NCBI RefSeq assembly: GCF_036568125.1
Contig: NZ_DATCTF010000010.1
Coordinates: 62,001-126,000, forward strand
Direction: 5' to 3'
Source: Magnetovibrio sp.
GTDB taxonomy: Bacteria > Pseudomonadota > Alphaproteobacteria > Rhodospirillales > Magnetovibrionaceae
DNA length: 64,000 nucleotides
Within the stretch, counting starts at the first letter, position 1, and every line of letters starts with the position of its first letter. Shown piece by piece: positions 25,647 to 34,499 of the stretch. A program made the position numbers and the translations under genes. Below the pieces are notes generated by a model. It saw only the letters and a list, made by a program, of their open reading frames with translations. It had not been told where the DNA came from and made no database searches.

Positions 25647-25692
25647 TCGGTGCGGGCTTCTCATGTGGGCGATTTATCTATAAATTGTTTCT

Positions 25693-28600
25693 ATGAGCAA
25701 TGTGACGGGTTGGAAATTTTGGATCGATCGTGGCGGCACGTTCACCGATGTGGCGGCGCGTCGCCCCGACGGGCGTGTGGTGACGCTCAAGTTGTTGAGC
25801 GAAAATCCAGAACAATACCCCGATGCGGCGGTGGAAGGGGTGCGCCGGTTGCTGGATATCGCGCCCGGCGACGTCATCCCTGGCGAACTCATTCGCCACA
25901 TCAAGATGGGCACCACGGTCGCCACCAATGCCCTTTTGGAACGTAAAGGCGAACGCACCGCCTTGGTGATTACGCGGGGTTTTGCCGACGCCCTGCGCAT
26001 CGGCTATCAAAATCGGCCAGATTTGTTCGCGCGTGACATCCAACTGCCCGATCTGTTGCACGAACGCGTCATCGAAGCTCATGAACGCATCGATGCCCAT
26101 GGCAAGGTGGTCGCCGCGTTGGATGAGCAGGCGTTGCGCCAACAGTTGCAAGAGGTCTTCAGTGCGGGCGTTCGCGCGTTGGCGATTGTATTCGTGCACG
26201 GATATCGCTATCCGCAGCACGAACGGCGCGCCGCCGAAATTGCCAAGGATGTCGGCTTTACGCAAATTTCCACCAGTTTTGAGACCAGTCCGCTGATGAA
26301 GCTGGTGTCGCGAGGCGACACCACGGTTGTGGATGCGTACCTGTCGCCGATTTTGCGCCGTTATGTCGATCAAGTCAGCGCCAAGGTCGCCGACACGCGG
26401 TTGATGTTCATGCAATCGAACGGCGGTTTGACCGATGCGCGGCTGTTTCAGGGCAAGGACAGCATTTTGTCCGGTCCTGCGGGCGGTGTGGTCGGCATGG
26501 CCCGGACCGCCGGGCTCGCGGGTTTCAATCAGGTCATTGGCTTCGACATGGGCGGCACGTCGACCGACGTCAGCCATTTCGACGGCCAGTTCGAGCGCGT
26601 GTTCGAAACCCACGTCGCGGGGGTGCGGTTGCGCGCGCCGATGATGCACATTCACACCGTGGCGGCGGGCGGCGGCTCGATCTTGCATTTCGATGGCGCA
26701 CGCTTTCGCGTCGGTCCCGACAGCGCGGGCGCCAATCCCGGTCCGGCGTGTTATCGCCGTGGCGGACCGCTGGCGGTGACCGACTGCAACGTGATGCTGG
26801 GTAAAATTCAACCCGCGCATTTCCCTCATGTATTCGGGGCGACGGCTGATCAGCCCTTGGACGCAGATGCGGTGCGGCTCGGATTTGAGGCCTTGAGCAA
26901 GGAGATCGAGCGCGCCACCGGCGAGGCGATGAGCCCCGAGCAGGTCGCTGAAGGCTTCTTGAGCATCGCGGTTGAAAACATGGCCAACGCGATCAAGAAA
27001 ATCTCGGTGGAGCGCGGTTATGATATCACCGCCTACGCGCTTAATTGTTTCGGCGGTGCGGGTGGACAGCACGCCTGTTTGGTAGCCGACGCCTTGGGCA
27101 TGGAGACGGTGTTTATTCACCCGTACGCAGGCATCCTCTCGGCCTATGGCATGGGGCTGGCGGATTTTACCGCCATGCGCGAACGCGCCTTGGAATGCAC
27201 CTTGAGTGCCGATACCTTTGCGTCCTTGCGCACGGTTTTAAACGACTTGGGTCGCGAGGCACGTGGCGAATTGATCGCTCAGGATATCGCCGCCGAGCGG
27301 ATCGAGGTGAGGGAAAAAGTGCTGCTGCGCTATGCGGGGACCGACACCGCCCTGGAGATCGCCTTCGCGCCCTTGGCCGAGGTGATGCGCGCGTTTGAGG
27401 ATGCTCACCTCCGCCGGTTCGGCTTTGTCCAGCCCGGGCGTGGATTGATCGTCGAGGCCTGTGCGGTCGAAGCCGTGGGGCGTGACCGCGATGAAGTCGA
27501 TCAAGCCTGGATCCCGTCCGTGCGCATGGGTGAATTGAAACCGCTGGACACGGTGCAATTGACATCCGGCGGTGCATCTCACGATGCGCCGGTGTGGGAC
27601 ATTGCCAGCTTGCGCCCGGGCGACGTGCTTAAAGGTCCCGCGATCGTGCGCGACGTCAATTCAACGGTGGTGGTGGAACCGGGCTGGCAAGCCGCCTACA
27701 CGGACCAGGGCAACCTTGTGCTGACGCGTTTCGTGCCACGGCCCAAGGGTGTCAGTGTCGGCACCGATGCCGACCCGGTGATGTTGGAGATCTTCAACAA
27801 CCTGTTCATGTCCATCGCCGAACAAATGGGCGCGACCCTGGCCAACACCGCCCATTCGGTCAACATCAAGGAACGCTTGGATTTTTCCTGTGCGCTGTTT
27901 GATAGCGGTGGCAACCTGGTCGCCAACGCACCGCACATGCCGGTACATCTGGGTTCCATGGGCGAAAGCGTAAAAAGCGTTATCGACGCCCAAGGCTCGA
28001 GCATGAAACCCGGCGACGTGTTCGCCATCAACGCCCCCTACAACGGTGGCACCCACTTGCCCGACGTCACCGTGGTAACGCCGGTGTTCGAAAACAACGC
28101 GGTGTTGTTTTACGTCGCCTCGCGCGGCCATCATGCCGACATCGGCGGCATCACGCCGGGGTCGATGCCACCGCATTCCCAAACGGTCGAAGACGAAGGC
28201 GTTCTAATCGACAACGTTAAAATCGTCAGTCAGGGACGGTTCATGGAAAGCGAGGTGCGCGCCTTGTTGGCGTCGGGTCCTTGGCCCGCGCGCAATATCG
28301 ATCAGAATATCGCCGACCTCGGTGCGCAGATCGCGGCCAACGAAAAAGGCATTGCGGAACTGTCGCGCATGGTACGGCATTTTGGCCTCGACGTGGTGCG
28401 CGCGTACATGGGCCACGTGCAAGACAACGCCGAGGAAAGCGTGCGCCGGGTTTTGGACGTGCTCAGCGATGGTTCGTACACCTATGAACTGGATGACGGT
28501 GCGAAAATCCAGGTGGCGATCCGTATCGACAAGACGGCGCGCAAGGCGGTGGTTGATTTCACCGGTACCTCGGAGCAACAACCCACCAACTTCAACGCAC

Positions 28601-29295
28601 CGTTTCCGGTATGCCGGGCGGCGGTGCTCTATGTGTTTCGCACCTTGGTCGATGACGACATCCCGCTCAATGCGGGGTGCTTGAAACCCATCGAGATCAT
28701 TGCGCCCGAGGGCTGCATGCTCAATCCGCGTTATCCTGCGGCGGTGGTGGCGGGCAACGTGGAAACCAGCCAGTGCGTCACCGATGCACTGTATGGGGCG
28801 TTGGGCGTGTTGGCGGCGTCGCAAGGCACCATGAACAATTTCACCTTCGGCAACGCGACTTATCAATACTACGAAACCATTTGTGGCGGTGCAGGCGCGG
28901 GGCCGGGTTTCAACGGTCAAAGTGCGGTGCAAACCCACATGACCAATTCGCGCCTGACCGACCCGGAGGTTCTGGAGTGGCGTTTTCCGGTGCGGGTGGA
29001 CGAGTTTTCCATTCGTCGCGGTTCAGGCGGCACGGGGGCATATGCCGGTGGCGATGGTGTGGTGCGGCGTATCCGCTTCTTGGCGGCGATGAGCGCGGGC
29101 ATCTTGTCCAATCACCGCCGCATCGCGCCATTTGGTCTGAACGGTGGTGGCGCGGGGCACGTTGGAGTGAACCGTGTTGAGCGCGCGGATGGCCGGGTCG
29201 AAAGCTTAGGCCCCACAGCAGCTGTCGAACTTGCTGACGGCGACGTTTTCGTCATCGAAACGCCGGGCGGTGGCGGGTACGGAGATCCATCATGA
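25693..29295 (+). CDS. 5-oxoprolinase (ATP-hydrolysing), HyuA-HyuB fusion
   Basis: Full-length 1200-residue cytoplasmic enzyme that opens 5-oxo-L-proline to L-glutamate at the cost of ATP. The HyuA half (about 1-690) has the actin-like phosphate loops [15 protein letters not shown] and [16 protein letters not shown], with [18 protein letters not shown] and [19 protein letters not shown] between (the latter shown as [12 protein letters not shown]). The HyuB half (about 695-1200) begins [20 protein letters not shown] (family-typical) and has [20 protein letters not shown] and [15 protein letters not shown]. Fusion of both halves in one chain is typical of 5-oxoprolinase rather than of separate hydantoinase subunits. 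It overlaps a MarR-like gene by 4 nt. A role in salvaging gamma-glutamyl compounds could connect it to the neighbouring ligase operon, which is inference. Confidence 0.92.
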   Translation: MSNVTGWKFWIDRGGTFTDVAARRPDGRVVTLKLLSENPEQYPDAAVEGVRRLLDIAPGDVIPGELIRHIKMGTTVATNALLERKGERTALVITRGFADALRIGYQNRPDLFARDIQLPDLLHERVIEAHERIDAHGKVVAALDEQALRQQLQEVFSAGVRALAIVFVHGYRYPQHERRAAEIAKDVGFTQISTSFETSPLMKLVSRGDTTVVDAYLSPILRRYVDQVSAKVADTRLMFMQSNGGLTDARLFQGKDSILSGPAGGVVGMARTAGLAGFNQVIGFDMGGTSTDVSHFDGQFERVFETHVAGVRLRAPMMHIHTVAAGGGSILHFDGARFRVGPDSAGANPGPACYRRGGPLAVTDCNVMLGKIQPAHFPHVFGATADQPLDADAVRLGFEALSKEIERATGEAMSPEQVAEGFLSIAVENMANAIKKISVERGYDITAYALNCFGGAGGQHACLVADALGMETVFIHPYAGILSAYGMGLADFTAMRERALECTLSADTFASLRTVLNDLGREARGELIAQDIAAERIEVREKVLLRYAGTDTALEIAFAPLAEVMRAFEDAHLRRFGFVQPGRGLIVEACAVEAVGRDRDEVDQAWIPSVRMGELKPLDTVQLTSGGASHDAPVWDIASLRPGDVLKGPAIVRDVNSTVVVEPGWQAAYTDQGNLVLTRFVPRPKGVSVGTDADPVMLEIFNNLFMSIAEQMGATLANTAHSVNIKERLDFSCALFDSGGNLVANAPHMPVHLGSMGESVKSVIDAQGSSMKPGDVFAINAPYNGGTHLPDVTVVTPVFENNAVLFYVASRGHHADIGGITPGSMPPHSQTVEDEGVLIDNVKIVSQGRFMESEVRALLASGPWPARNIDQNIADLGAQIAANEKGIAELSRMVRHFGLDVVRAYMGHVQDNAEESVRRVLDVLSDGSYTYELDDGAKIQVAIRIDKTARKAVVDFTGTSEQQPTNFNAPFPVCRAAVLYVFRTLVDDDIPLNAGCLKPIEIIAPEGCMLNPRYPAAVVAGNVETSQCVTDALYGALGVLAASQGTMNNFTFGNATYQYYETICGGAGAGPGFNGQSAVQTHMTNSRLTDPEVLEWRFPVRVDEFSIRRGSGGTGAYAGGDGVVRRIRFLAAMSAGILSNHRRIAPFGLNGGGAGHVGVNRVERADGRVESLGPTAAVELADGDVFVIETPGGGGYGDPS

Positions 29296-29801
29296 GCAAG
29301 CGAAAACCGATCGTTTCATCCGCGCACCTCGCCCAACCTGGGTCGGAGGGGTTGAGCGAATTCGAATACGGCTTAATCGTCGTGGGCGGCGCGTTCCAAC
29401 GCTGGACCGTGCGCTGCATGGCGGCGGCGGGGTTGAAGGATTTGAACCACTTGGACGTTTTGGTTCTGCATTCGGTCAATCACCGCGACCGCGACAAGCG
29501 CGCGGCGGATATTTGTTTTGTTTTGGGTGTCGAAGACACGCATACCGTCACCTACGCACTGAAGAAATTGGTGCGTCTGGGGTTGGTGAAGCGTTTGCGC
29601 AGAGGCAAAGAGAGTTTTTTCGCTGCCACCAAAGCCGGTCGTGAAGCATGCGCTACGTATGCCGAAGTTCGCGAGGCGTGCTTGTTGCAAGCGCTTGATG
29701 CCCTGGGACTCGAGGCCGGCGCAATTGAAGAGACTGCAGGACGGTTACGGGCCTTGTCTGGTCTTTATGATCAGGCCGCGCGCGCCGCCGCATCACTCTG
29801 A
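29292..29801 (+). CDS. MarR-like winged-helix regulator
   Basis: Predicted DNA-binding protein of 169 residues. The centre (about 55-115) reads as a winged helix: [25 protein letters not shown], shown as [18 protein letters not shown], then [21 protein letters not shown] as recognition helix and [18 protein letters not shown] as wing. An N-terminal helix and a C-terminal helical pair could form the MarR dimer interface. Translational coupling to 5-oxoprolinase (4-nt overlap) suggests that it controls this operon. The ligand is unknown. Confidence 0.8.
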   Translation: MSKRKPIVSSAHLAQPGSEGLSEFEYGLIVVGGAFQRWTVRCMAAAGLKDLNHLDVLVLHSVNHRDRDKRAADICFVLGVEDTHTVTYALKKLVRLGLVKRLRRGKESFFAATKAGREACATYAEVREACLLQALDALGLEAGAIEETAGRLRALSGLYDQAARAAASL

Positions 29802-29941
29802 TCTTTTTTTGTTATATATAGCAATTTTGTGTAGTATAAATGTATTATCCAAAAGATTTGTTTGTGGGCAATCTGTTATTCACTCATTTGTATCGATTGT
29901 AATGCGTATATGAGCATGTTTGAGTGTATTACCTGAAAATA

Positions 29942-29955
29942 TTGATTGATATCAG
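29942..29955. promoter_or_regulatory. FNR/FixK-like box TTGATTGATATCAG
   Basis: TTGAT-N4-ATCAG differs from the FNR/FixK consensus TTGAT-N4-ATCAA at one position. It lies 97 nt upstream of the FixL-like kinase start in an AT-rich 250-nt intergenic region that otherwise shows no clear feature. Suggests oxygen-linked transcription of the kinase. Confidence 0.5.
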
Positions 29956-30051
29956 CGTGCTATTGGTCATATCAAAGTAACGGCTTATTGTTAGGGCGTG
30001 TCTTGCGTCATGCGGTTGCTGGGGGCAACTCAAAAGGAGTGGCGAACCAAC

Positions 30052-31413
30052 ATGGGCGTCATAGCGCTTGTCGTACGTATCGGCCTTGTGATCTTCGTGA
30101 TCGAGGTTTTGATCATGGCTGGTTTCACGGTGTTGCCGTTTCAGATGACACCTAGCCGCCAGGCGCTGATGGATGCCGTTTTGCTGACGGTGTTCAGTTC
30201 GCCGCTGCTGTTTTTCGGTGTGATCCGCCCTTATGCCCGCAGCCAAAAGGCAATCGAACTGGCCGCCGAGTCGGCCCGGCAACGCAGTGAAAGCCATTTG
30301 GCGCAAATCCTCAGTGCGGTGGTCGATGGTATCGTGACGACGGATGATCGTGGGATCATTCAGGTTTTCAATCCAGCCGCAGAAAATATTTTCGGTTATA
30401 CAGCTGCAGAGACCATTGGCCAGAGCATCAACATATTGATGCCCCCGGATCAGTCTCGGCAGCACGACGGCTATATGGAGACCTATGGCAACACGGGGCG
30501 CGCCTCCATCATCGGCTACGGTCGTGAAGTCATGGGGCGGCGAAAGGATGGCACGGAATTTCCCATCGATTTGGCCATCAGCGAGTTGATTATCGACGGC
30601 CAACGCATGTACACCGGCGTGGTGCGCGACATCACCAAGCGCAAGCAGAGCGAACGCACACTGATCGATGCAAAAAATCAGGCTGAGCATGCCAGTCAGG
30701 TCAAATCAGAATTTATGGCCAATATGTCGCACGAACTGCGCACGCCCTTGAACGCCATCATCGGCTTTTCCGAGGTGGCGCGAAGTGAAATGTTCGGTCC
30801 CTTGGGCCATTCAAAATACAAGGAATACGTTGGCGATATTCAAGACAGCGCCCAGCACCTTTTGGATCTGATCAACGATATTTTGGATATGGCGCGGATC
30901 GAAGCGGATAAATTCGAACTGAACGATGAAGATATCGATCTGGCTCTGGTCGCCTCGACACCAATCCATTTCGTGCGGTCCGATCAGATAACCTTGCACA
31001 ACAACATTCCCAAGAACTTAGCCTTATTGCGTGCGGACAAACGCCGAGTAAAGCAAATTTTGCTGAATCTGTTGTCCAATGCGGTGAAGTTCACGCCCGA
31101 TGGCGGGACGGTCGATCTGGATGCCTGCGTCGCCGAGGATGGCGGTATTTTGGTGCAGGTGCGCGACACGGGAATCGGAATGGATGCGGAAGAGATTCAG
31201 CGCGCGCTCAAGCCTTTCGAGCAAATCGATACCGGCCTCAATCGCAAGTACGAAGGCACCGGCCTCGGCCTGCCGTTGGTCGACCGCATGGTCCATTTGA
31301 ACGGCGGGGCGCTATGCATCGAAAGCGAAAAAGGCAAAGGAACCTTGGTTTCCGTACATTTTCCGCCCGAGCGCACGGTTATGCGGGCACAAAACCGCGC
31401 GGCGAGCCTTTGA
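30052..31413 (+). CDS. FixL-like PAS sensor histidine kinase lacking the heme-ligand His
   Basis: Kinase of 453 residues; ATG 30052 follows AAGGAG by 12 nt, with ATG 30010 as an alternative. Two membrane helices lie at about 3-23 and 34-55. A PAS domain (about 75-195) closely follows the FixL pattern, including [16 protein letters not shown] and [20 protein letters not shown]. HisKA has His227 in [14 protein letters not shown]; the HATPase has [14 protein letters not shown] and [12 protein letters not shown]. In FixL the axial heme His sits in DPHIIGIGR; here the segment reads RASIIGYGR, so that His is Ser and heme binding as in FixL is not expected. No partner regulator adjoins it. An FNR/FixK-like box lies upstream. 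Confidence 0.88.
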   Translation: MGVIALVVRIGLVIFVIEVLIMAGFTVLPFQMTPSRQALMDAVLLTVFSSPLLFFGVIRPYARSQKAIELAAESARQRSESHLAQILSAVVDGIVTTDDRGIIQVFNPAAENIFGYTAAETIGQSINILMPPDQSRQHDGYMETYGNTGRASIIGYGREVMGRRKDGTEFPIDLAISELIIDGQRMYTGVVRDITKRKQSERTLIDAKNQAEHASQVKSEFMANMSHELRTPLNAIIGFSEVARSEMFGPLGHSKYKEYVGDIQDSAQHLLDLINDILDMARIEADKFELNDEDIDLALVASTPIHFVRSDQITLHNNIPKNLALLRADKRRVKQILLNLLSNAVKFTPDGGTVDLDACVAEDGGILVQVRDTGIGMDAEEIQRALKPFEQIDTGLNRKYEGTGLGLPLVDRMVHLNGGALCIESEKGKGTLVSVHFPPERTVMRAQNRAASL

Positions 31414-31582
31414 ACGAAATGACCGAAGGGAACCCTGGGACAGCCAAAAAGGTGCCGGGCTTGGTGAGCTGAAAGAAACCCCAAAATCCACCATTAATCG
31501 GTTGACAGGTGCTGCCCCACGCCTTATTTTCCGCCTCCACAGGGGCCATGTCGGCTCCGCTTGTTTTTTGAGGATAGACGCC

Positions 31583-31708
31583 ATGAAGGTTCGCAACTCG
31601 CTTAAGTCCGCGAAGACCCGCGACAAGAACTGCGTCGTCGTGCGTCGTAAAGGCCGCGTCTACGTGATCAACAAACGCAACCCGCGTTTCAAAGCGCGCC
31701 AAGGCTGA
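31583..31708 (+). CDS. rpmJ: 50S ribosomal protein L36
   Basis: 41-residue basic protein of the large ribosomal subunit, with the family ends [11 protein letters not shown] and [21 protein letters not shown] (shown as [18 protein letters not shown]). ATG 31583 is preceded by AGGA 8 nt upstream. It belongs to the zinc-free type: only one Cys (in DKNCVVV) remains of the Zn-ribbon set. It stands alone, as is usual in alphaproteobacteria, and is followed by a terminator. Confidence 0.97.
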   Translation: MKVRNSLKSAKTRDKNCVVVRRKGRVYVINKRNPRFKARQG

Positions 31709-31760
31709 TCCCGATTTCGGGCGGCTGCACCTTGGTGCGGCCCTTTGGTAGACCGCTTAA

Positions 31761-31800
31761 GAAAACCGCGCCTTCCCTAAATTGGGTAGGCGCGGTTTTC
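31761..31800. terminator. Terminator after rpmJ
   Basis: GAAAACCGCGCC (31761-31772) pairs with GGCGCGGTTTTC (31789-31800), 12 bp perfect, and an inner CCC/GGG extends the stem. The arms supply T runs on both strands, so it may also serve the convergent lipoprotein gene. Confidence 0.88.
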
Positions 31801-31841
31801 TTCGTTTATGAGGATACACGGCAAAGCTGCTGACGGTGAGG

Positions 31842-32786
31842 TTAGCCGCGCGTCGGGGTGCGCCACTTCAGTTTGTCGGTGCGACACGCCACGCCCGCGT
31901 AAATGCTCGTTTTACCCTGGCGGGTCAGGTATTGCTTGTAAGTGCGGCAGAACAAGCCGCTTTTGGCGCGGTACGTCGCCAAAGGTTCGACCTGGGTCGA
32001 GGTTCCTGTCTTTTTGTCCGTCCAGCTGCGGATTTCACCGCCTTGTGCGTTTTCCAACGCATCCTGCCAAGTGCGGATGATGCCGACGCGGACATTTTGC
32101 GGTTCGTCGGTCAGGGACGGGCGTACGGCGGTGAGTTCGCGCACGCTTTCGCCGTTGGTTTTGTGATAGCTCCGTCGAAGCACATAGGCGTTGATCAACG
32201 GCGCATAATACCACGTATAGGACTGCCACCATTTGTTGGTCGAGCTGCGGCGTTCGCATTTGACGCGAAAGGTGTCGAATTCACCGGCCAGAACTCGCAC
32301 CCGTTCCACACCCTCGACCGCACATGACCATTTTTGGGAAAACTGGCTGGTTCGTTTGGTGGCCTTGCTGACGGAGCGCCCTTCGGTGGAAAAACTCACC
32401 GAGTTGCCGACGCGCAGTGGCCACATAGCATTGGTCGGTACGCGGGTTTCTTTGAAGTATTCCGAAGTCGAGCCTTCGAGGTAAGGCGCTGGAATGGCGA
32501 AATTGCGGAAATTGACCAGCTTGCGCTTGGCCTTGTTGATCATATCGATCGTCTCGCCGTTCGTGCTGACGACCTGTTCCATCCATCCGTTGGTGTAATA
32601 GAACTTATCGCCGGGATTTACCGTGGGCAGCGGGGCCGAGGGCAGGTTGGGATCGGATATGGCCTGTGAGGAAAAGTATTTCGATTGTGGCGTGGCGGCG
32701 GGAATGCACGCGCTGGCGCTCAGTCCCAAAGCACCAACAAGGCTAAATTTGAGAAAACTTATCTTAAAATTTTTTGCCTGAAGCAT
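31842..32786 (-). CDS. Lipoprotein with a C-terminal cysteine-pair domain shared with the neighbouring anti-sigma factor
   Basis: Predicted 314-residue lipoprotein: hydrophobic segment at about 10-26 and a lipobox-like LSASAC, so acylation at about Cys27. The central part is unassigned and rich in beta-prone and aromatic residues. The last 45 residues contain YRAKSGLFCRTYKQYLT and GKTSIYAGVACRTDKLKW, which matches position by position the C-terminus of the anti-sigma factor at 32971-33672 (KSGKYCREY and GLACRTDEGTW). A similar CRxY...ACR pattern is known at the C-terminus of 17-kDa/RT0821-type surface antigens. It is downstream of the sigma/anti-sigma pair but has its own 184-nt upstream region. 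Function unknown; a partner or target of the sigma system is likely. Confidence 0.82.
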   Translation of the reverse strand: MLQAKNFKISFLKFSLVGALGLSASACIPAATPQSKYFSSQAISDPNLPSAPLPTVNPGDKFYYTNGWMEQVVSTNGETIDMINKAKRKLVNFRNFAIPAPYLEGSTSEYFKETRVPTNAMWPLRVGNSVSFSTEGRSVSKATKRTSQFSQKWSCAVEGVERVRVLAGEFDTFRVKCERRSSTNKWWQSYTWYYAPLINAYVLRRSYHKTNGESVRELTAVRPSLTDEPQNVRVGIIRTWQDALENAQGGEIRSWTDKKTGTSTQVEPLATYRAKSGLFCRTYKQYLTRQGKTSIYAGVACRTDKLKWRTPTRG

Positions 32787-32845
32787 ACCTAGCCTGTGTG
32801 TCTTCTGAGAATGGTGCAGTATTACTCTTTGCGCTCAGCCCGGCG

Positions 32846-32859
32846 GTGATCCAAATCAC
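32846..32859. promoter_or_regulatory. CRP/FNR-family-like dyad GTGATCCAAATCAC
   Basis: Perfect 5-bp arms GTGAT and ATCAC with a 4-nt spacer, 60 nt upstream of the lipoprotein start. The shape matches CRP/FNR-superfamily sites, but the identity of the regulator is open. Confidence 0.4.
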
Positions 32860-32918
32860 ACCGTTTCGCAATTAACCCAGTCTACCAATTCAGCCTGAAT
32901 TCAAGCTGAATTGAAGCG

Positions 32919-32942
32919 AAAAACCGGAACGGTGGTTCCGGT
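32919..32942 (-). terminator. Terminator of the sigma/anti-sigma operon
   Basis: Read on the minus strand, ACCGGAAC and GTTCCGGT (32935-32942 and 32923-32930) form an 8-bp stem with a 4-nt loop followed by TTTTT at 32923-32919, 29 nt after the anti-sigma stop. Confidence 0.75.
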
Positions 32943-32970
32943 GTTTCGTTTTACGACCATGCGATTGCGA

Positions 32971-33672
32971 TCACAGCGATTTGCCAGCGCCATCTTCCAA
33001 AATCAAGTAGCGGGTTTTCCAGGTTCCTTCGTCGGTGCGACACGCCAGCCCGTATGTGGTTTCGGTTTTCCCGGTGGTGGTCACATCCTTGCGATATTCG
33101 CGACAGTATTTGCCGGATTTGTCTTGGTACGTGCGCACCGGGGTGAACCGTGCCGAACGATTGCTGTCGGGGTTTTGCCACGCCAGCTCGTTACCGCTGA
33201 GGTTGACTTCAAGGGCTTTGTTGAGCGCAGCTTCCATGGCGGCCTGATCGTGCATCATGGACATGGACGCCAACTGCATGGCCTTTTGCGTATTGGTTTC
33301 GGCATACTGAATGCCACCGCTCAGCCCCAGCAGTACGCCGGCGAACGCGGCGGCAATCGGCAGGGCTTTGCGCCACTGTGCGGGCGGACGCGGTTGAAAA
33401 GCGACCACATTGCCATCGACCGTCGCCGCACCTTGGGATGAAGGGGCTTGTGCCAAGGTCGCAGTAATGGCGTCGCGCAACTGTTGCGGCACGGGTTCGT
33501 GCAGGGTGTCGTTGAACGCCACCCGGCTCAACGCGGCGATTTCACGCAGGCGCTCGACGAATTTTCGGGCTTGTGGGTCGTCGCGCAATTTGGCTTCGAC
33601 TTCGCGGGCAGTCTGGGAATCCAGTTCACCGTCGACGTAAGCGATGAGTGTGCCTTCATCAAGGTTCATCAT
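32971..33672 (-). CDS. Transmembrane anti-sigma factor with C-terminal cysteine-pair domain
   Basis: 233-residue membrane protein. The cytoplasmic N-terminus (about 1-75) has the anti-sigma layout MNLDEGTLIAYVDGELDS and ARKFVERLREIAAL. A single membrane helix lies at about 110-130 (ALPIAAAFAGVLLGLSG). The periplasmic part carries a short helix and ends with YQDKSGKYCREYRKDVT and GLACRTDEGTWKTRYL; its two Cys probably form a disulfide. The start overlaps the ECF sigma stop by 4 nt, so the two are made together. The periplasmic domain is shared with the downstream lipoprotein, suggesting that the signal is sensed in the envelope. Confidence 0.87.
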   Translation of the reverse strand: MMNLDEGTLIAYVDGELDSQTAREVEAKLRDDPQARKFVERLREIAALSRVAFNDTLHEPVPQQLRDAITATLAQAPSSQGAATVDGNVVAFQPRPPAQWRKALPIAAAFAGVLLGLSGGIQYAETNTQKAMQLASMSMMHDQAAMEAALNKALEVNLSGNELAWQNPDSNRSARFTPVRTYQDKSGKYCREYRKDVTTTGKTETTYGLACRTDEGTWKTRYLILEDGAGKSL

Positions 33673-34223
33673 GGCTGTGCACCTCGTTCCAAAGGGGGGA
33701 TTTGTTTATCGGCAGTGACGCCGTCGGCATCACCAGGGTTGTCTATCATGCGGGTCAGCGCGGTTCGGGCGCGGACAAGACGGCTGGTCAATGTGCCCAT
33801 GGGGATTTCCAAGACGTCGGATGCCTCTTTGTAAGACAGACCTTCGACCGAAACCAACATGACCACAGCACGCTGCTCTTCGGGCAGGTTGTAAATGGCG
33901 CGGCGCACGTTATCCAAGGTCAGGTTGGCCTCCATGGCGTTTTCTCCATCAAAGGATTGCTCGCCTTGGTTCTCGATGACTTCAAGATACGCGCTGCGCC
34001 GTTTCTGGCTGCGGATCTGGTCGATGTGGGTGGTTTGAATGATGCGAAACATCCAACTGTCCAGGCGGGTGCCTTGCTCCCATTGATCGATACGGGTAAT
34101 AGCCTTTTCGCAAGCAGCTTGAACAAGATCGTCGGCTTCCGTACCGTTACGGGTGAGACCGAGGGCAAATCGCCTCAAGCGAGGCAAAATCGCAACCAGT
34201 TCTTGTTGTGTCCGTACATTCAA
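33669..34223 (-). CDS. ECF sigma factor (RpoE-like)
   Basis: 184-residue RNA polymerase sigma factor of the extracytoplasmic-function type. Region 2 (about 10-80) has DDLVQAACEKAITRIDQWEQG (given as DDLVQAACEKA) and LDSWMFRIIQTTHIDQIRSQ; region 4 (about 120-170) has LPEEQRAVVMLVSVEGLSYKEASDVL (shown as LPEEQRAVVMLV and GLSYKEASDVL) and IPMGTLTSRLVRARTAL. There is no sigma region 1 or 3. It is co-transcribed with its anti-sigma partner (4-nt overlap). A promoter at 34341-34369 identical in both elements to the one for the divergent repeat protein suggests autoregulation and defines at least a two-operon regulon. Confidence 0.93.
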   Translation of the reverse strand: MNVRTQQELVAILPRLRRFALGLTRNGTEADDLVQAACEKAITRIDQWEQGTRLDSWMFRIIQTTHIDQIRSQKRRSAYLEVIENQGEQSFDGENAMEANLTLDNVRRAIYNLPEEQRAVVMLVSVEGLSYKEASDVLEIPMGTLTSRLVRARTALTRMIDNPGDADGVTADKQIPPLERGAQP

Positions 34224-34340
34224 GGTCTAAAAAACCACTTCAGTTCAAATCCAATTTCGAGCCGCCATTATGTATGTATAGGCGCAGAAGTCTGTGTTGC
34301 GATAGGTTTGCCGTCTACACATCTGCGCGTGTTCTGTGAT

Positions 34341-34369
34341 GATAACGACGGGCGGGGCTTTTTCATCCC
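34341..34369 (-). promoter_or_regulatory. Predicted ECF-type promoter of the sigma operon
   Basis: On the minus strand GGGATGAAA (34369-34361) is followed after 13 nt by CGTTATC (34347-34341). Both elements recur exactly in the divergent promoter at 34415-34444. The leader to the sigma start would be about 110 nt. Confidence 0.65.
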
Positions 34370-34414
34370 TGGGGCTTAATTTTTTTCGCATATTTCACTT
34401 TTTTTTCGGATGAT

Positions 34415-34444
34415 GGGATGAAAGTGGCGTTTTGTGACGTTATC
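34415..34444 (+). promoter_or_regulatory. Predicted ECF-type promoter of the Gly/Asp-repeat gene
   Basis: GGGATGAAA (34415-34423), 14-nt spacer, CGTTATC (34438-34444), the same pair of elements as the divergent sigma-operon promoter. It places transcription start near 34451 and thus excludes the upstream in-frame start at 34434. Confidence 0.65.
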
Positions 34445-34499
34445 CGGGCAAGAACGCCGATGGGCGCTTCAGATTTTCGACTTGGAAGGATACCTATCG

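Noticed and set aside
30280-30640. Heme-binding FixL PAS domain
   Set aside because: The axial His position is Ser in RASIIGYGR, although the rest of the loop is FixL-like.
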